This document shows, piece after piece, positions 11,919-22,470 of a DNA stretch of 64,000 nt (the stretch's first letter is position 1; the number at the start of each line of letters is the position of its first letter). The stretch comes from Theobroma cacao (lineage: Eukaryota > Streptophyta > Magnoliopsida > Malvales > Malvaceae): contig NC_030854.1 in assembly GCF_000208745.1 (NCBI RefSeq), positions 19,979,604-20,043,603 of the forward strand. The letters are read 5' to 3'. The notes below the pieces were generated by a model. That model saw nothing but the letters and a program-made list of their open reading frames with translations. It searched no databases and was not told where the DNA came from. The position numbers were made by a program, and so were the translations under genes.

Positions 11919-11932
11919 TCGTGTTGATAACG
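11919..11932 (-). other. Primer-binding site of Cop-1, probable tRNA-Ile anticodon-arm type
   Basis: The minus strand directly after the 5' LTR reads CGTTATCAACACGA. This is not complementary to the 3' end of any tRNA I know, but matches the complement of the anticodon arm of plant tRNA-Ile(IAU) (TCGTGCTAATAACG) at 12 of 14 positions. One mismatch is a C opposite the wobble A, which is inosine in the mature tRNA and pairs with C. An internal, half-tRNA primer is therefore inferred. The tRNA sequence is recalled, not searched. Confidence 0.55.
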
Positions 11933-12214
11933 TGTTATGAAATAAATCTAAAAGAACAACTATAAGAAAAATATAAGAGAAAGTATTTAGAGGAAAGAAA
12001 GTATTTAAAGGAAGTAAGAAGATTTTATTCAAGTATATATTTACAAATGAAGTGAAAGGATCTATTTATAAGCTAATAACCCCTTATCTAGATTGAATTT
12101 ACAAGATAAAGATAATACTTAGGGATTAGATGGATTAAATCTTAATCCAATCTAATTTACATCAAATTTAGATATATATAACATAAATAGATATTCAAAA
12201 AAATATTCATAACA
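11933..12214 (-). repeat. 5' LTR of Cop-1
   Basis: 282 bp from TGTTATGAAATAAAT to ATTCATAACA, next to the PBS on its left and the TSD ATTAT on its right. Confidence 0.9.
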
Positions 12215-13242
12215 ATTATTTATTTATATAATAATATCTCAGGTTGGATTAGATAGGGATGAGTTTAAAAATTCATGCTAAATTTGTCCTATGGACACCT
12301 GTAATCATATACATTTAGAAAATAAAACGTAATAAAAGAAAATAGAAACCAACAATTTTTTTATTAGTATAGAACTTAATAAATGTAAAATGCTCATCAA
12401 CATTCGAAACACAAAATAAAACAATTTTTCTTTTTCAAAAAGCTACATAATAAAACATCAAAGACATAAAAAAAAAACTACCTAGAAAGCATCCAATAAG
12501 TAAGCTTATTAGGATAGTATCCATATAACAACTCAAAGTATACCTGGCACTCGAGCTCAAAGTATACCTAGCACTCAAGCATTTGACTTATTGGTTGGTG
12601 CATGATCCCCCTACGTAGAGAGTAGGGTTCGAATCCCCTTCCCTCAATTAAAAATATACCTAAAAAACATAGTTATGAAAAAAAATAGGTGATATCACTT
12701 GGGAAAAACGTATAGGTAAAAAAATATATTTATAAACAATGTAATAAAAAAAATTGGAAAACACAAAGAAAATTTTGTCATAATTTCAATTAAAGAATCT
12801 ACTTAAATGAAATATTTAAAATTATTTTAGACATGATCTATCTAAAAAATTCTATTCTTAATGTTTTTAGTTTATTGTTTAATTAATTTCAATGAAAAAT
12901 TTCATAAATTCTATCTGAGAAACTCCGACGCAAGCTTATGTTGATCTTTTTTAACAAAACAAAACTAATGAAAGCAAATTTTCTTTCTATAAATTGAAAG
13001 TGAAGTTATTATATTAGAGCTCATGCAAAAATCAATATATAATTTCCAAATTTTAGGTTCATGGAGAATTAAAACTATAAAAACGTTGCCTTTTTGTAAG
13101 TATTGAAAGTATTAGAATTAAAATAAAAAGTCACTGCTTTCATATTTTTAAGACATAATTCTTGAAAAAGGTTTGAGATTATTTTAAAAAATTTGAATAA
13201 GTTTTTATTTTTAATTATGTTTAATCAAATTCTTATATTTTT
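12215..13242. other. AT-rich spacer with a 24-bp tandem duplication and a SINE
   Basis: Apart from the SINE at 12571-12654, this stretch is AT-rich with no credible coding frame. A 24-bp unit (CTCAAAGTATACCT-GCACTC-AG) occurs twice in tandem at 12532-12555 and 12556-12579. The second copy includes the SINE target site and the first 9 bp of the SINE. Confidence 0.6.
12571..12654 (+). mobile_element. SINE-1: very short tRNA-derived SINE
   Basis: An 84-bp unit starting GCACTCAAGCATTTGACTTA, with an A-box-like TGACTTATTGG (12584-12594), a perfect B-box GGTTCGAATCC (12626-12636) and an A-rich end. It is flanked by an 8-bp direct repeat TATACCTA (12563-12570 and 12655-12662), a likely TSD. A second copy with its own flanking repeat is at 35509-35599, and the two share about 80 bp. 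It is tRNA-like but lacks an acceptor stem that closes, so it is not a working tRNA gene. It would be mobilised by a LINE, none of which is visible here. Confidence 0.6.
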
Positions 13243-16076
13243 TGTCAAGCCCAATTCTATAATATATTTGCCATATTGTATTGGTACTTGATAGAATGTC
13301 TGCATACTTGAATGCCTCAAAAATCGTTAAAAGACGATATTGTACCTAATAATACAATTAAGTTGATTTAAGCCTCGAACTAGTACAAATAGAGATTTTA
13401 AGATGAAATTGAGAATTTTAAAATCCCAGATTGACTTAATATGGTGATTCGGAGTTTGAGGATTGATTTGGAGTCAAATTGGAATTTTTATGACATAGGG
13501 GTAAAATGGTCATTTTGCCACCCAAGGGCAAAATTGGAATTTTACACCACCCAACACTTGTCAAGCCCTTGAATTTTACCTATGATACTTTGGATAATTG
13601 AGATATTTTATGTGGTGGTGGGAGAATGCTTAATTATTAAGTTTAAAAATGGACCAATGGGATGGTGACAAGTGGCAAGTTTTCATTTCTTTATAATTTA
13701 CATTAAAAACCAGTACACACCTCTCTTATTCATTCTTCATGTTCAGCCTCACCAAGGAAAAGAGGAAAGAAAGAAAGAACAAACCTTAGTGAGCAAAAAT
13801 TCAAGGGAAAATTGGTGGATTTCAAGGAATTAAGCAAGTAAAGGTAAAATTTCTTGATTTTAGCTTGTGATCTACCTTTCCTATACATTCTTTTTCATTT
13901 TTCATGGTTGAGAATCAAGTTTGCATGAGGATACCTTTGCTGGCCGAACATGGGGGGAGGAGTTTTGATCTTGGATTTAGCTATATTTCATGTTATTCTA
14001 GTGTTTTTAGTTGGTTGGTGATGTGTAGCATAAAAAGCAAACAAGAAAAATTCATGTTCTTACATCACCCTCATTGGCCGAATCTTCCTTATGGTATGTG
14101 GATGGTGGATTTGATTTTATTTCAAGTGATTTTGTTAGGAATTAATGATTTATGGTGTAAAAATCAAGTGTGAAAAAACCATAGTGTTTATGTACCCACC
14201 ATGGCCGAATTTTCCAAGAGAAAATGTTGAGGATGGTTTTGCTATAATTCATGTTATCTAGCTTATATTTGATGATTTGGAGTATTGGAAGTGAAATGAA
14301 TTTATTTGGAGTCAATTTGGATGTTTTGGTTAAATCAAAGGTGAAGAGTTCGAATTAGGTCAAAAACTGATCCATTCCGATCACCCTTGAACCAACGTGA
14401 ATTCCATTTTTAAGTGACTATCCAAACAACCTCATGCATTCATATAGAGCCTGAAATAGATTTATAATGACATGACACAATATATTGAATTATTTGTCAT
14501 GTATTGTGTATAAGTGGTGAGTCCTCTAACAAGGGTAAAGACATTGTGCCAGAGGACCAAGAATAGGAGTATTTCGAACTCCTGATATTGTGAGTAACCT
14601 TATTATCGTCTTAATTATCTAAAGTAGTGTTTATTCGTTTTTGTGATTTGATAGAAAAATGAGTTTAAATAGTAAATCTTTATGTTTTATAAACAAAATG
14701 TGATTAAATGAAATGATTTTATAAAATTGTCTTGAAATTGAATGATGGTTTTGAAAATGGAGTAATTGGAGACTATTTGCTATGTTATAAATCACGGTTT
14801 GAATTGAATGGCTTATGATAATGTGGGCATGAGTGGCTGGATTGGTTATTGTGCTAAACATATATGAACTGTTGTTTTGCCTTGACATGCTGTGTTGTAA
14901 AATAATTGCCACATCATGCTATTGGAATTTTATTGATTTGGTGGGATATTGATTAGCTTACTACAATGAGCGAGTTTCTGTGGACCAGCCTCTTAGAGGG
15001 GCACGGTAAACCCCATTACATTTTATTTTACCTCGATACGAGAGGCGCTGAGGGTAACTCCTGAGGTAAAGTTTAGAGTTCACTTCATGCCGAACCACCA
15101 CGTGAGAGTGAATTCAGCCAACGTCAAGGAACGACTGTGCTTTTAAACGTAAAAATGTGTTTTGTGCGTATATGACTTTTTAACTAGCCTTGACGGTCTC
15201 GATTGGATGCCTTTGATCAAGGTATCTCCGAGAATGAGTTTTGGCACGAGCCAAGTTTTTAAGAGATTCATAAGCCTCGTTGTGTATTTTGGATGAAATG
15301 TAACTGGTTTAGATGATTTGAAATGTGTTTTGATGTTATGAACCATCTTATGATGATCTATTTTAATCGTCTCTATTTACTCGGCTTTAGATATTTTAGA
15401 CGATGTTTGTTTACTCACTGAGTTTATATAAACTCACCACCCTCCTTTCCACTCATTTCAGGCTTAGGATAGTCAGTAGATAGCTGATTTCGTTGAGGGC
15501 TACAGTTGGATTTGCATCCTCAAAAATTGTAGGTTCACAGCCTTTGTTACTTTTGGTCATTCGGGGGTTCACACGTCATTGTAAATTAAATTACATACTC
15601 TGGTTATTTGTGTTACTGTATGTACGAATTTATTTTGCGTTTACGCTACAAAAATTATTTACGGATATCTCTATAAAAATTATTTTATAAGAAAATAAAA
15701 TATTTTATTCAATATTTTTATTTTATTCTAATAGCTATCATTTCACTTCAAATGAATGTTTTAGATATCTAAACTTATTTTTGGTTATGAAATATGTATC
15801 TTTCACTCATATACTACATTTTTAGATGGTTTTGAAATTTTTAAGGAAAAATGATCAAAATACCCCTGTGAGACGAAAATTATTTTCTTTATTGTTTTGG
15901 TTTGGAAATAGCTTATAATTTTTTAAAATATGATATTATCAACTGTTGCTCGCAAGGGAGGTGAGAAAACTGATATTAAAGCCTTACGAGGTTTTGATTG
16001 GCATTCCGAGTAATGAATGTTTATCGGAACATCGCGACGGTTGTCACAGACTCGAGGAGAGTACCGAGTCGTGACA
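13243..16076 (+). mobile_element. S1: solo LTR of family S
   Basis: A 2.8-kb unit from TGTCAAGCCC to GAGTCGTGACA, with no PBS or coding region attached. Flanking 5-mers are TTTTT and TGTTT, an imperfect TSD. It aligns along its length with S3, S4 and S5. Shared blocks include a leader after CACACCTCTCTTATTC (about 13710), a G-box block with CACGTG at 15099-15104, an inverted repeat near 15186-15226 and the 3' part TTTTGGTCATTCGGGGG (about 15550). An open frame at 13904-14173 lies inside and is LTR sequence, not a gene. Confidence 0.85.
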
Positions 16077-17941
16077 TGTTTATTTTAAATCAAATAAACT
16101 TTTATAATTATGATTAATTGTAGTTAGTGAAAACGTCACTTATTATTTTTATGACGAGTGATACTAATGTGATATATTAACATATAATAGTGCATGATGA
16201 CGCTGTATGCTGATATGATATGATGACATGGTTACATGATATTTTTCATTATCTATTTTAATGCCTAATGAATATAAAATGGCAATTAATGTTTTAATTA
16301 ATAACAATTAGTTAAATATTAATAATAATTATTTATTTATCTTAAAATAATAATATAAAAATTTGATTGAATGTAATAAAGAATAATAATTTATTTAAAA
16401 AATTTTAAAAAATATTTATATCTATTTTTAATCATAATTTTAATCTTATAATTTGAAATTACTTTTACCAATAAATCTGATAATTGTGATGAAAACACAC
16501 GGACTCTAGTTGAAATTTTAACAGTTGCACTTGAACTATGGAGAGGTGTACAACTATGTTGCGTGAAAGGCTGAAACGCGTCAGTCAAAAAATATAGTTT
16601 TGCTTTTTGATTTTTCGCCGTTTTTTGACCGTTTAACAGACACACTAAAGTAAGGAGGGGCAGGACAAGAATGAATCATGATGAGAGAGATAATGCAATA
16701 ATAAGACTTTGCACTCAACCTTTAATGAGACTTTGCACTTAACCTTGAAAAAGAGCTTATAGAAAATCAAAGAATACCGAAAAGAGCGGTGTCACCAACC
16801 TCACTCAGAGCAGGCAAATTCTGTCGATTTTGGTTTATTTATATATATTATGTTGCAAGTGGTCCAACTTTTTATTCTCTTTGCTCCTTTCACGGTACAG
16901 ATTAACAAACACACTAATTGAACTATCAAAAGTTACAAATCTTGATAATTATAATGTTTGATGTGACCTTAGTGAGTATAATGATGAAACCAGCTATGTA
17001 AAGTTTTCTAAAAATAAAACATCTCTCCAAGCCCAAAGCAGCTTTAATTGGTTTGAAAGTATGTGCAGCACATGTGCCACTCCCTCAGTAGCCTCGCCAA
17101 CCTGAAGCTCTCACTTAGGTTTTTGCCTTTTCAGGTTCCAATATTTGTTTAGTTCCTTGATAAAGTTCGTTTGTACTTGATGTTGGATGATTCACACCAC
17201 CCATTTCATATTTTACAATTTTATGATCTTCTTTATATATAAACAAGTCATTTGAAAGGTAGGCAAAAGGTTTATGTGGAGACCATGAGGAGTACTTAAT
17301 TTGGAGAATGCCTATATGTGAATGGCTACCTCTAGAGGCCACAATAGTGTATCTAGACTGAGTTAAGCTACAAATAATGGGAGAATATAGAAAAAGAATT
17401 ATTTTAATATAATTTTTTAAATTTCTCACACAAATTTATACTTTTTCACGTTTCCATTGAATTTTTGTTATGCACAAGTTTTCGTTCAGTCCACTGATGA
17501 TAAGATGTCTTTTTTTTTTCCTTTAATTTTTTAAATAAGTTTAGTGGCAAGATGAGGAATGGGTTTAACTATTGTTAATCGTGGAGTGTCCGGTAAAACA
17601 ATAGTAGCTGGATGGCATAAGAAGTGAAAATGATCATTAAAAATCATAGGTCAAAAGCAAATATTATATAATTTTGTAATATATTTAACAATTGAAAATT
17701 TCAATTAAAATAATTAAAGATTATTTGTATATAAAAATAGTGATGAATACAATAATTTATATTTGCATTACTAGTAACAAATTAAATAACATTTTTTTAC
17801 TAAACTATCAAATAAGTCCTTGAAGAACCTCGATTTTTAATATAAAGGTAAAATGATAAATTTTTAAGTGAGTTTGTAAAAAGTACTTTTTAATCAATAT
17901 TTTAAAGTTTTCTTTCAAAAATCTATATTTTTAAGTTATTA
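16077..17941. other. AT-rich region with no recognised element
   Basis: After S1 there are nearly 1.9 kb with no LTR ends, no TE protein similarity and no duplication elsewhere in the window that I can see. It may be the least repeated DNA here. An unassigned open frame lies at 17115-17429 (minus). Confidence 0.4.
17115..17429 (-). CDS. Unrecognised 104-residue open frame, possible gene fragment
   Basis: I do not recognise this protein. The translation has a hydrophobic start (IKIILFLYSPIICSL), then a more ordinary composition (SRYTIVASRGSHSHIGILQI, PFAYLSNDLFIYKEDHKIV) and a polar end. It does not resemble Gag, Pol or the LTR frames here. The residue mix is less skewed than in the chance frames around it, and the flanking DNA is not visibly repeated, so a decayed exon is possible. 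Equally it may be a chance open frame: there is no supporting start context, splice site or second exon I can defend. Confidence 0.15.
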   Translation of the reverse strand: MRNLKNYIKIILFLYSPIICSLTQSRYTIVASRGSHSHIGILQIKYSSWSPHKPFAYLSNDLFIYKEDHKIVKYEMGGVNHPTSSTNELYQGTKQILEPEKAKT

Positions 17942-18698
17942 AGTGCTTGTTTGGTCTATTTTTTTTCAGCTTATCTATATTTTAAAAGTAGAAGTTGGGC
18001 CAAACAGAATTTTGAGAAGTTCTTAAAAATAAAACAGCTTTTTTTTTTAAAGAACAATATCTAAAAAAAAAAAGCTTCAAGAAATACTTCAAAAGATGAG
18101 CTTTCTCTTATTTTCTTTTAAAAACACACTACCTTCTCAGGAGATTTTTTTTTTGTTTCAAAAATGTCTTCATTTATTAAAAGTAATCTCAACATTACTT
18201 TCTCAAAAAATACCCTCTCTTTCAATCGATCTCTCTTTCCTCTCCCTCTCTTTGCAAATCTTCTATCTTCTCAATTGATATACCTCTCTTCTCCCTCTTT
18301 TTGTAAATCACCCTCTCTCTCCCCTTTTCCTCTCTTTACAAATCAGCCCCCTTCTCTCAATTGATTTCCTTTTCCTCTCCCTCTTTCTACAAATTATCCC
18401 TCTCTTTCTCTCTCTCTCTCTCTTTCTCTCTCAATCGATCTCCCTATCCTCTCATTCTCTCTGCAAATCACTCATCTTAAAAAAAAAAAATCCTCATCTA
18501 TTAAAAATAAACATTTGATGATAATTTTAACCAAAATTAAAGCTTATATAAGTTGTTTTACCAAACAATTTATTTATAAAAAAGAGCTTATAAAAGTAAA
18601 TTTACCAAATAACTCTAACTTAATTTTAAAAACTATTATTTTTTATAAAAGCTGCATAATAGCTTTTAAGCTAAAAAAAGCCAAGTCAAACAAGTACT
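17942..18698. mobile_element. Putative non-autonomous terminal-inverted-repeat element (MITE-like)
   Basis: The left end AGTGCTTGTTTGGTCTATTT and the right end, read in reverse complement (AGTACTTGTTTGACTTGGCT), form imperfect inverted repeats. Subterminal copies of AGCTTATAAAAG and AGCTTTTAAGC occur on both sides, as in many plant hAT-type MITEs. The 757-bp body holds a CT-rich tandem array. No matching 8-bp TSD was found, which lowers confidence. No transposase is encoded. Confidence 0.45.
18215..18475. repeat. CT-rich tandem array with (TC)n run
   Basis: About four to five degenerate units combining TCAATCGATCTC / TCAATTGATTTCC, CCTCTCCCTCT and TTTGCAAATCA / TTTACAAATCA, roughly 60 bp each, ending in a pure (TC)n stretch around 18400-18432. 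The unit lies inside the putative inverted-repeat element. Confidence 0.7.
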
Positions 18699-18931
18699 AC
18701 GTCTATTTGAAGCAAAGAAGAGGGAGAAAGAGTAAAATAAAAATGGATGCATTGCATAAGGAAAAGAGCATTGTGTGCCATACCTCTAAAAAAGGTATCA
18801 ATACCTTGTGCCCAAAATGCCCAGAAAAGACATTTTGTATAACAAGCATCGGTATTTGCAAAACGTTAAAAAAGGCAAAATGGTAATTTGTCCAAAACCC
18901 TTTTTGCTCCCTTTGTTGTCCAGTTACTTCT
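18699..18931. other. Short unassigned spacer with a GGTATCAATACC motif
   Basis: It contains the near-palindrome AAGGTATCAATACCTT (18793-18808) followed by TGTGCCCAAAATGCCC. Similar GTATCGATAC motifs recur in the array at 32370-32545. There is no coding frame I would defend. Confidence 0.4.
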
Positions 18932-19145
18932 TGTTGTCGGATTTATCATGCAAGTGCATGTATCGTTAATAAGTAATATAATGAAAAGTAAAGTATTGTT
19001 CCCATGAGGAATTGTTAGCAAAACTTTGCTAACTACTACAATTATAACAATTTAATCTTATTTAAACAACCAAATTAAAACTACTGAATAGTGAAGGTAA
19101 TTAAACTAATAACAATAAAATAAAAAATAAAAATAAAAGTAAAAT
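18932..19145 (-). repeat. 3' LTR remnant of Ath-D
   Basis: The sequence from TGTTGTCGGATTTATCATGC resembles the reverse complement of the end of the Athila LTRs at 41870-41905 and 31047-31090. The block AAAGTATTGTTCCCATGAGG corresponds to the LTR segment with GAGATCGATACTCTACTT (28010-28030). Only about 210 bp remain; the LTRs of Ath-C are about 1.5 kb. Confidence 0.6.
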
Positions 19146-19229
19146 TAAATTTAAAGAAAGAACATAAGTTTCGAAAACTTGGGTTGCCTTTCAAGAATCA
19201 CTAGATTTATAGTTGTCAGCTTGACTTCT

Positions 19230-20413
19230 GCATGCTCATTTGGTGTTAACCAAAGTGATTGAGGATTTTTTGCGATTGATTTCACCTCCCTACTAGTGCT
19301 TGAGACGTTGCCCATTCATCTTGAATGTCTTGTTTGAGTTTTCTTTGGATGCTTCCATTGCTCCATGAGGGAATACTTTTGTGACAGTGAAAGGTCCCAA
19401 CCATCTAGACTTGAGCTTACTTGGAAATAATTTCAACTAAGAGTTATAAAGTAAGACATGTTGGCTTGGTTCAAAGTGGTGCTCAATGATCTTCTTGTCA
19501 TGCCATCTCTTGGTTTTCTCCTTGTAAATCTTGGCATTTTCATAAGCTTGAAGCATAACTCATCCATCTCATTAAGTTGTAAGAGACACTTTTCTCCAAC
19601 TGCATGGAGATCAAAATTTAGTTTCTTAATGGTTTAGTATGCATTATGCTCTAGTTCAACTGGAAGATGGCATGCTTTTCCAAAAACCAATTTGAAAAGA
19701 GACATCTCAATGGGAGTTTTGTAGGAGTCCTATATGCCCACAAAGCATCATCCAACCTCTTGGACCAATCTTTTCTAGATGGATGCACAGTCTTTTTTAA
19801 AATTCCCTTGATTTCTCTGTTGGACACTTTAACTTGGCCACTTGTCTTGGATGATAGGTAGTTGCAATTTTATGCGTGACTCCATATTTAGCAAAGAGTG
19901 CCTCAAAGTACTTGTTGCAAAAGTGAGAAGCCTCATCATTGATAATAGCTCTTGGGGTTCCAAAATGAGTGAAGATATTCCTTTTTAGGATGTTCACCAT
20001 CACTTTTAAGTCATTTATTGGCAATGTTGTAGCTTCAACCCTTATAGATACATAATCAGTAGCAACCAAAATATAAAGATTTTAGTATGAAGGTATAAAA
20101 AGACCCATAAATTCATTCTCTACATATAAAAAATCTCCACCTCAAGGATGTTGTTGAGAGGCATCTCATGTCTCCATGAGATGTTACCAGCTCATTAACA
20201 CTTATCACACTTTGCAACAAAATAGTGAGCATCTTTAAAATGTGTAGGCTAATAAAAACTTGATTGAAGTACTTTTGCTACAGTTCCCTCTCTTCCAAAG
20301 TGTCTTCCATAATATGAAAAATGACAATGCTTAAGTATATCCTAAAATTCCTCCTCTGAAACACATCTTCTAAGAATCTGATCCCCATATTGCTTAAATA
20401 TAGAAGGCTTATT
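19230..20413 (-). pseudogene. Ath-D integrase
   Basis: The frame at 19797-20069 holds the catalytic core: VATDYVSIRVEATTLPINDLKVMV... IFTHFGTPRAIINDEASHFCNKYFEALFAKYGVTHKIATTYHPRQ. The first Asp (TDYVS) and the second (IINDEASHF) are present. Relatives then continue through a Glu-bearing block that is broken here. The C-terminal GPF-type segment (SKLKSRWLGPFTV-like, in several frames) is at about 19330-19480. Upstream, near 20340-20413, lies the segment leading from RNase H (the RRCVSEEEF region). Stops and frameshifts are frequent. Confidence 0.85.
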
Positions 20414-22464
20414 TGATAACTCTATGATATAAAGTTATTTGGACTTAATTTTGATAGTAACTTAACTAAGTTCTTATAGTAATGCATATACATTAGTAGG
20501 TTTTAATTTAATTATTTTAAGTTAGTTAATTAGGGAGTCAATCCAATCTTAGTTAAATTTGTGCTTGAATTGGTGTTAATGTGCCTAAGACATGCTATTA
20601 TTGATTAATTTGTTGATTTTGTAGGTATGCAATTAAAAGGGTGAAAAGTTGTCAAAATAAGTGTTCATGAGATGTAGATCTTCACTGCATATGTCTAAAG
20701 TTTTTGACCATATCTCTCTCTACAAAACTTCAAATGAGGTGATTCTTGGACCATTGAAAAACTAAGAGAAAAAGAGAAAACTATTATCTTTACCACCTTG
20801 CCCAATTCATCTTGGAAAATGGTAAAATCCCTTGTCGAAGTTGAAGCACCACAATAGTCTTGGAGAGAAAATTTAAATCATGATTTTTGTAAATTAAATG
20901 GTCGATGTTGCAGCCTTGGTGGAGATAGGTTGTGGCTCACATAGTCTGATGAGGAAATCCTTGTTAGAATTGACTTCGTTCTACACCTAACTTGGCCCAA
21001 CTTTAAAGCCTTATTAAAGCAACCTTTCATAGGACTTTTAGAGGGATGAAAAAACTGAAGATTAAGAGCTAAGATTCAACCACAAAATCATTGAAGAAAA
21101 GTCACATTGGAGCTTAGAAGAAATTGAAGGATTCAAGAGGATTTAAAGGTCAAGATTTCAACTTTTGGAGTTTATTTATTCCTTTTGTTATTTTTTATTT
21201 TTCTTGATTTGGTTTCAATGTTTAAGCTTTATTTGATGATGATTTGTGATATTATGGGAAACTAATTTAGTTATCTAAGATTATGATTGAACTCGATACG
21301 TAGTTTGATTTATTTATTTCTCTTTTGCTTATGTTTGATGGTTTTAATTTGTTTGTTGTATTTTGATCTCAGTGTTTTTAATTACCTAACCATCAATTAG
21401 ATTTAATTGGAAACCTAAATTAAACCACCACGTGAAGGGGAACTCGGCCAACGCCAAGGAACGACTATGTTTTCAAAATAAAAACATGACTTTCTAATAG
21501 CCTTGGCAGACTCAGTTGGGATAGCCCTCGGCCAAGGTATCCCAGATAACTGAGTATGATAATAATTTTTGGCATGAGCCAAGCTTTTTAAGAAATTCAT
21601 AAGCCATACTGATTACTTGCTTTAAATAAATTGATTTCATTTGGTTGAATTAAGTTGAAAGATGATAAATTACAATTTGATGAAATATTTTAATAGTCTC
21701 ATTGTACTCGACTTTAGATATTTTGAGTGATGTTTGTTTACTCACTGGGATTTTATAATCTCACCACCCTCATTTCCACCAATTTCAGGCTTAGAATAGA
21801 TTGTAGATAACTGATATCGGCGAGGATTACAGTTGAACTTGCCACATCCAAAGACTGTAGGTTCATTTCTTTTGATACTTTTGGTCATTCGTGGGCCCAC
21901 GTGTCACTGTAAATTAAATTCTATACTTTGGTTATCTGTATTACGGTATGTAAGAATTTATTTTGCTTTTACGCTATAAAAATTATTTATGCAGTGTTCT
22001 TAAAATATCGTTTTATGTGAAAATTGAATATTTTATTTAATATTTTTATTTTATTATAACAGTCATAATTCCATTTTAAATGAATGTTTTAGACATCCAA
22101 AATTATTTTTGATTATGAAATATGTGTTTTCCACTTACATACTATATTTTAGATGATTTTGAGATTTTTGGGATAAATGACCAAAATACCCCTGTGAGAC
22201 ATAAATTATTATTTTATTTGTTTAAGTTGGAAACAGTTTAAAATCTTTTAGAATGTGGTATTTGGAAACAGTTACCCACAGGGAAAATGAGAAGCTGATA
22301 TTAAAGCCTTGCGGGGTTTCGGTTGACATTCCGGGTAATGAATGTCGATCGAGACGTCGCGGCAGTTGTCACGGGCTCGATGGGAGTTTCGGGTCGTGAC
22401 ACTTTATTTTTTAGTATATTGCTTGTTTAATGATACGTGCACTAGTGTGGATAATCTGACAACA
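20414..22464 (+). repeat. 5' LTR of Ath-C, rearranged
   Basis: It starts TGATAACTCTATGATATAAAG and ends GACAACA next to the PBS. Positions 20414-21424 align with 26561-27505 and 22402-22464 with the last part of the other LTR. In between, about 0.5 kb of LTR is missing and replaced by the 3' portion of an S solo LTR (S2). Confidence 0.85.
21425..22401 (+). mobile_element. S2: 5'-truncated S-family solo LTR inside the Ath-C 5' LTR
   Basis: From CCACCACGTGAAGG to GGGTCGTGACA this matches the last third of S1 (from about 15095) and S4 (from about 37825). It contains the G-box CACGTG (21429-21434) and the inverted repeat near 21498-21540. Its 5' two-thirds and the adjoining part of the host LTR are gone, which suggests one deletion spanning the junction. 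No TSD can be checked. Confidence 0.8.
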
Positions 22465-22470
22465 AATTTT

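Larger units (their letters stand above)
6872..12214 (-). mobile_element. Cop-1: full-length but mutated Ty1/Copia retrotransposon
   Basis: A 5.3-kb minus-strand element with two short LTRs (264 and 282 bp) that begin TGTTATGA and end TAACA, flanked by a perfect 5-bp TSD ATTAT (6867-6871 and 12215-12219). Minus-strand order is 5' LTR, PBS, gag, integrase, RT, RNase H, polypurine tract, 3' LTR; integrase before RT defines Copia. Pol residues are close to widely distributed plant Copia elements of the TNT1-like type, but each domain has several stops, so the copy is inactive. The element is structurally intact and has not been reduced to a solo LTR, unlike most insertions in this window. Confidence 0.92.
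18932..20413 (-). mobile_element. Ath-D: left (3') part of a minus-strand Athila-type Gypsy element
   Basis: This is the outer element of the Athila nest. Reading the minus strand, RNase H (31096-31385) runs into integrase (20413 down to about 19230), then a short 3' segment, then an LTR remnant ending at 18932. Ath-C was inserted within it: the target 5-mers are TTATT (20409-20413) and TCATC (31091-31095), differing only by two C-to-T transitions. When the insert and one target copy are ignored, the pol reading frame passes through the junction without a stop, which supports the call strongly. Most of the 3' non-coding part is missing. Confidence 0.85.

Noticed and set aside
12571..12654. 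A functional tRNA gene
   Set aside because: The B-box is perfect, but no closing acceptor stem or clear anticodon arm is seen. There is an A-rich tail with flanking direct repeats, and a second degenerate copy exists, so a SINE explains it better.
13904..14173. 89-residue open frame starting MVENQVCMRIPLL
   Set aside because: It lies inside solo LTR S1. The same DNA recurs in S3 without a conserved frame, and the length is within chance for this composition.
18515..18886. 123-residue Lys/Ile-rich open frame with four Cys near its end
   Set aside because: It spans the right end of the putative inverted-repeat element and continues outside it. Its composition mirrors AT-rich DNA, and the Cys spacing fits no family I know.
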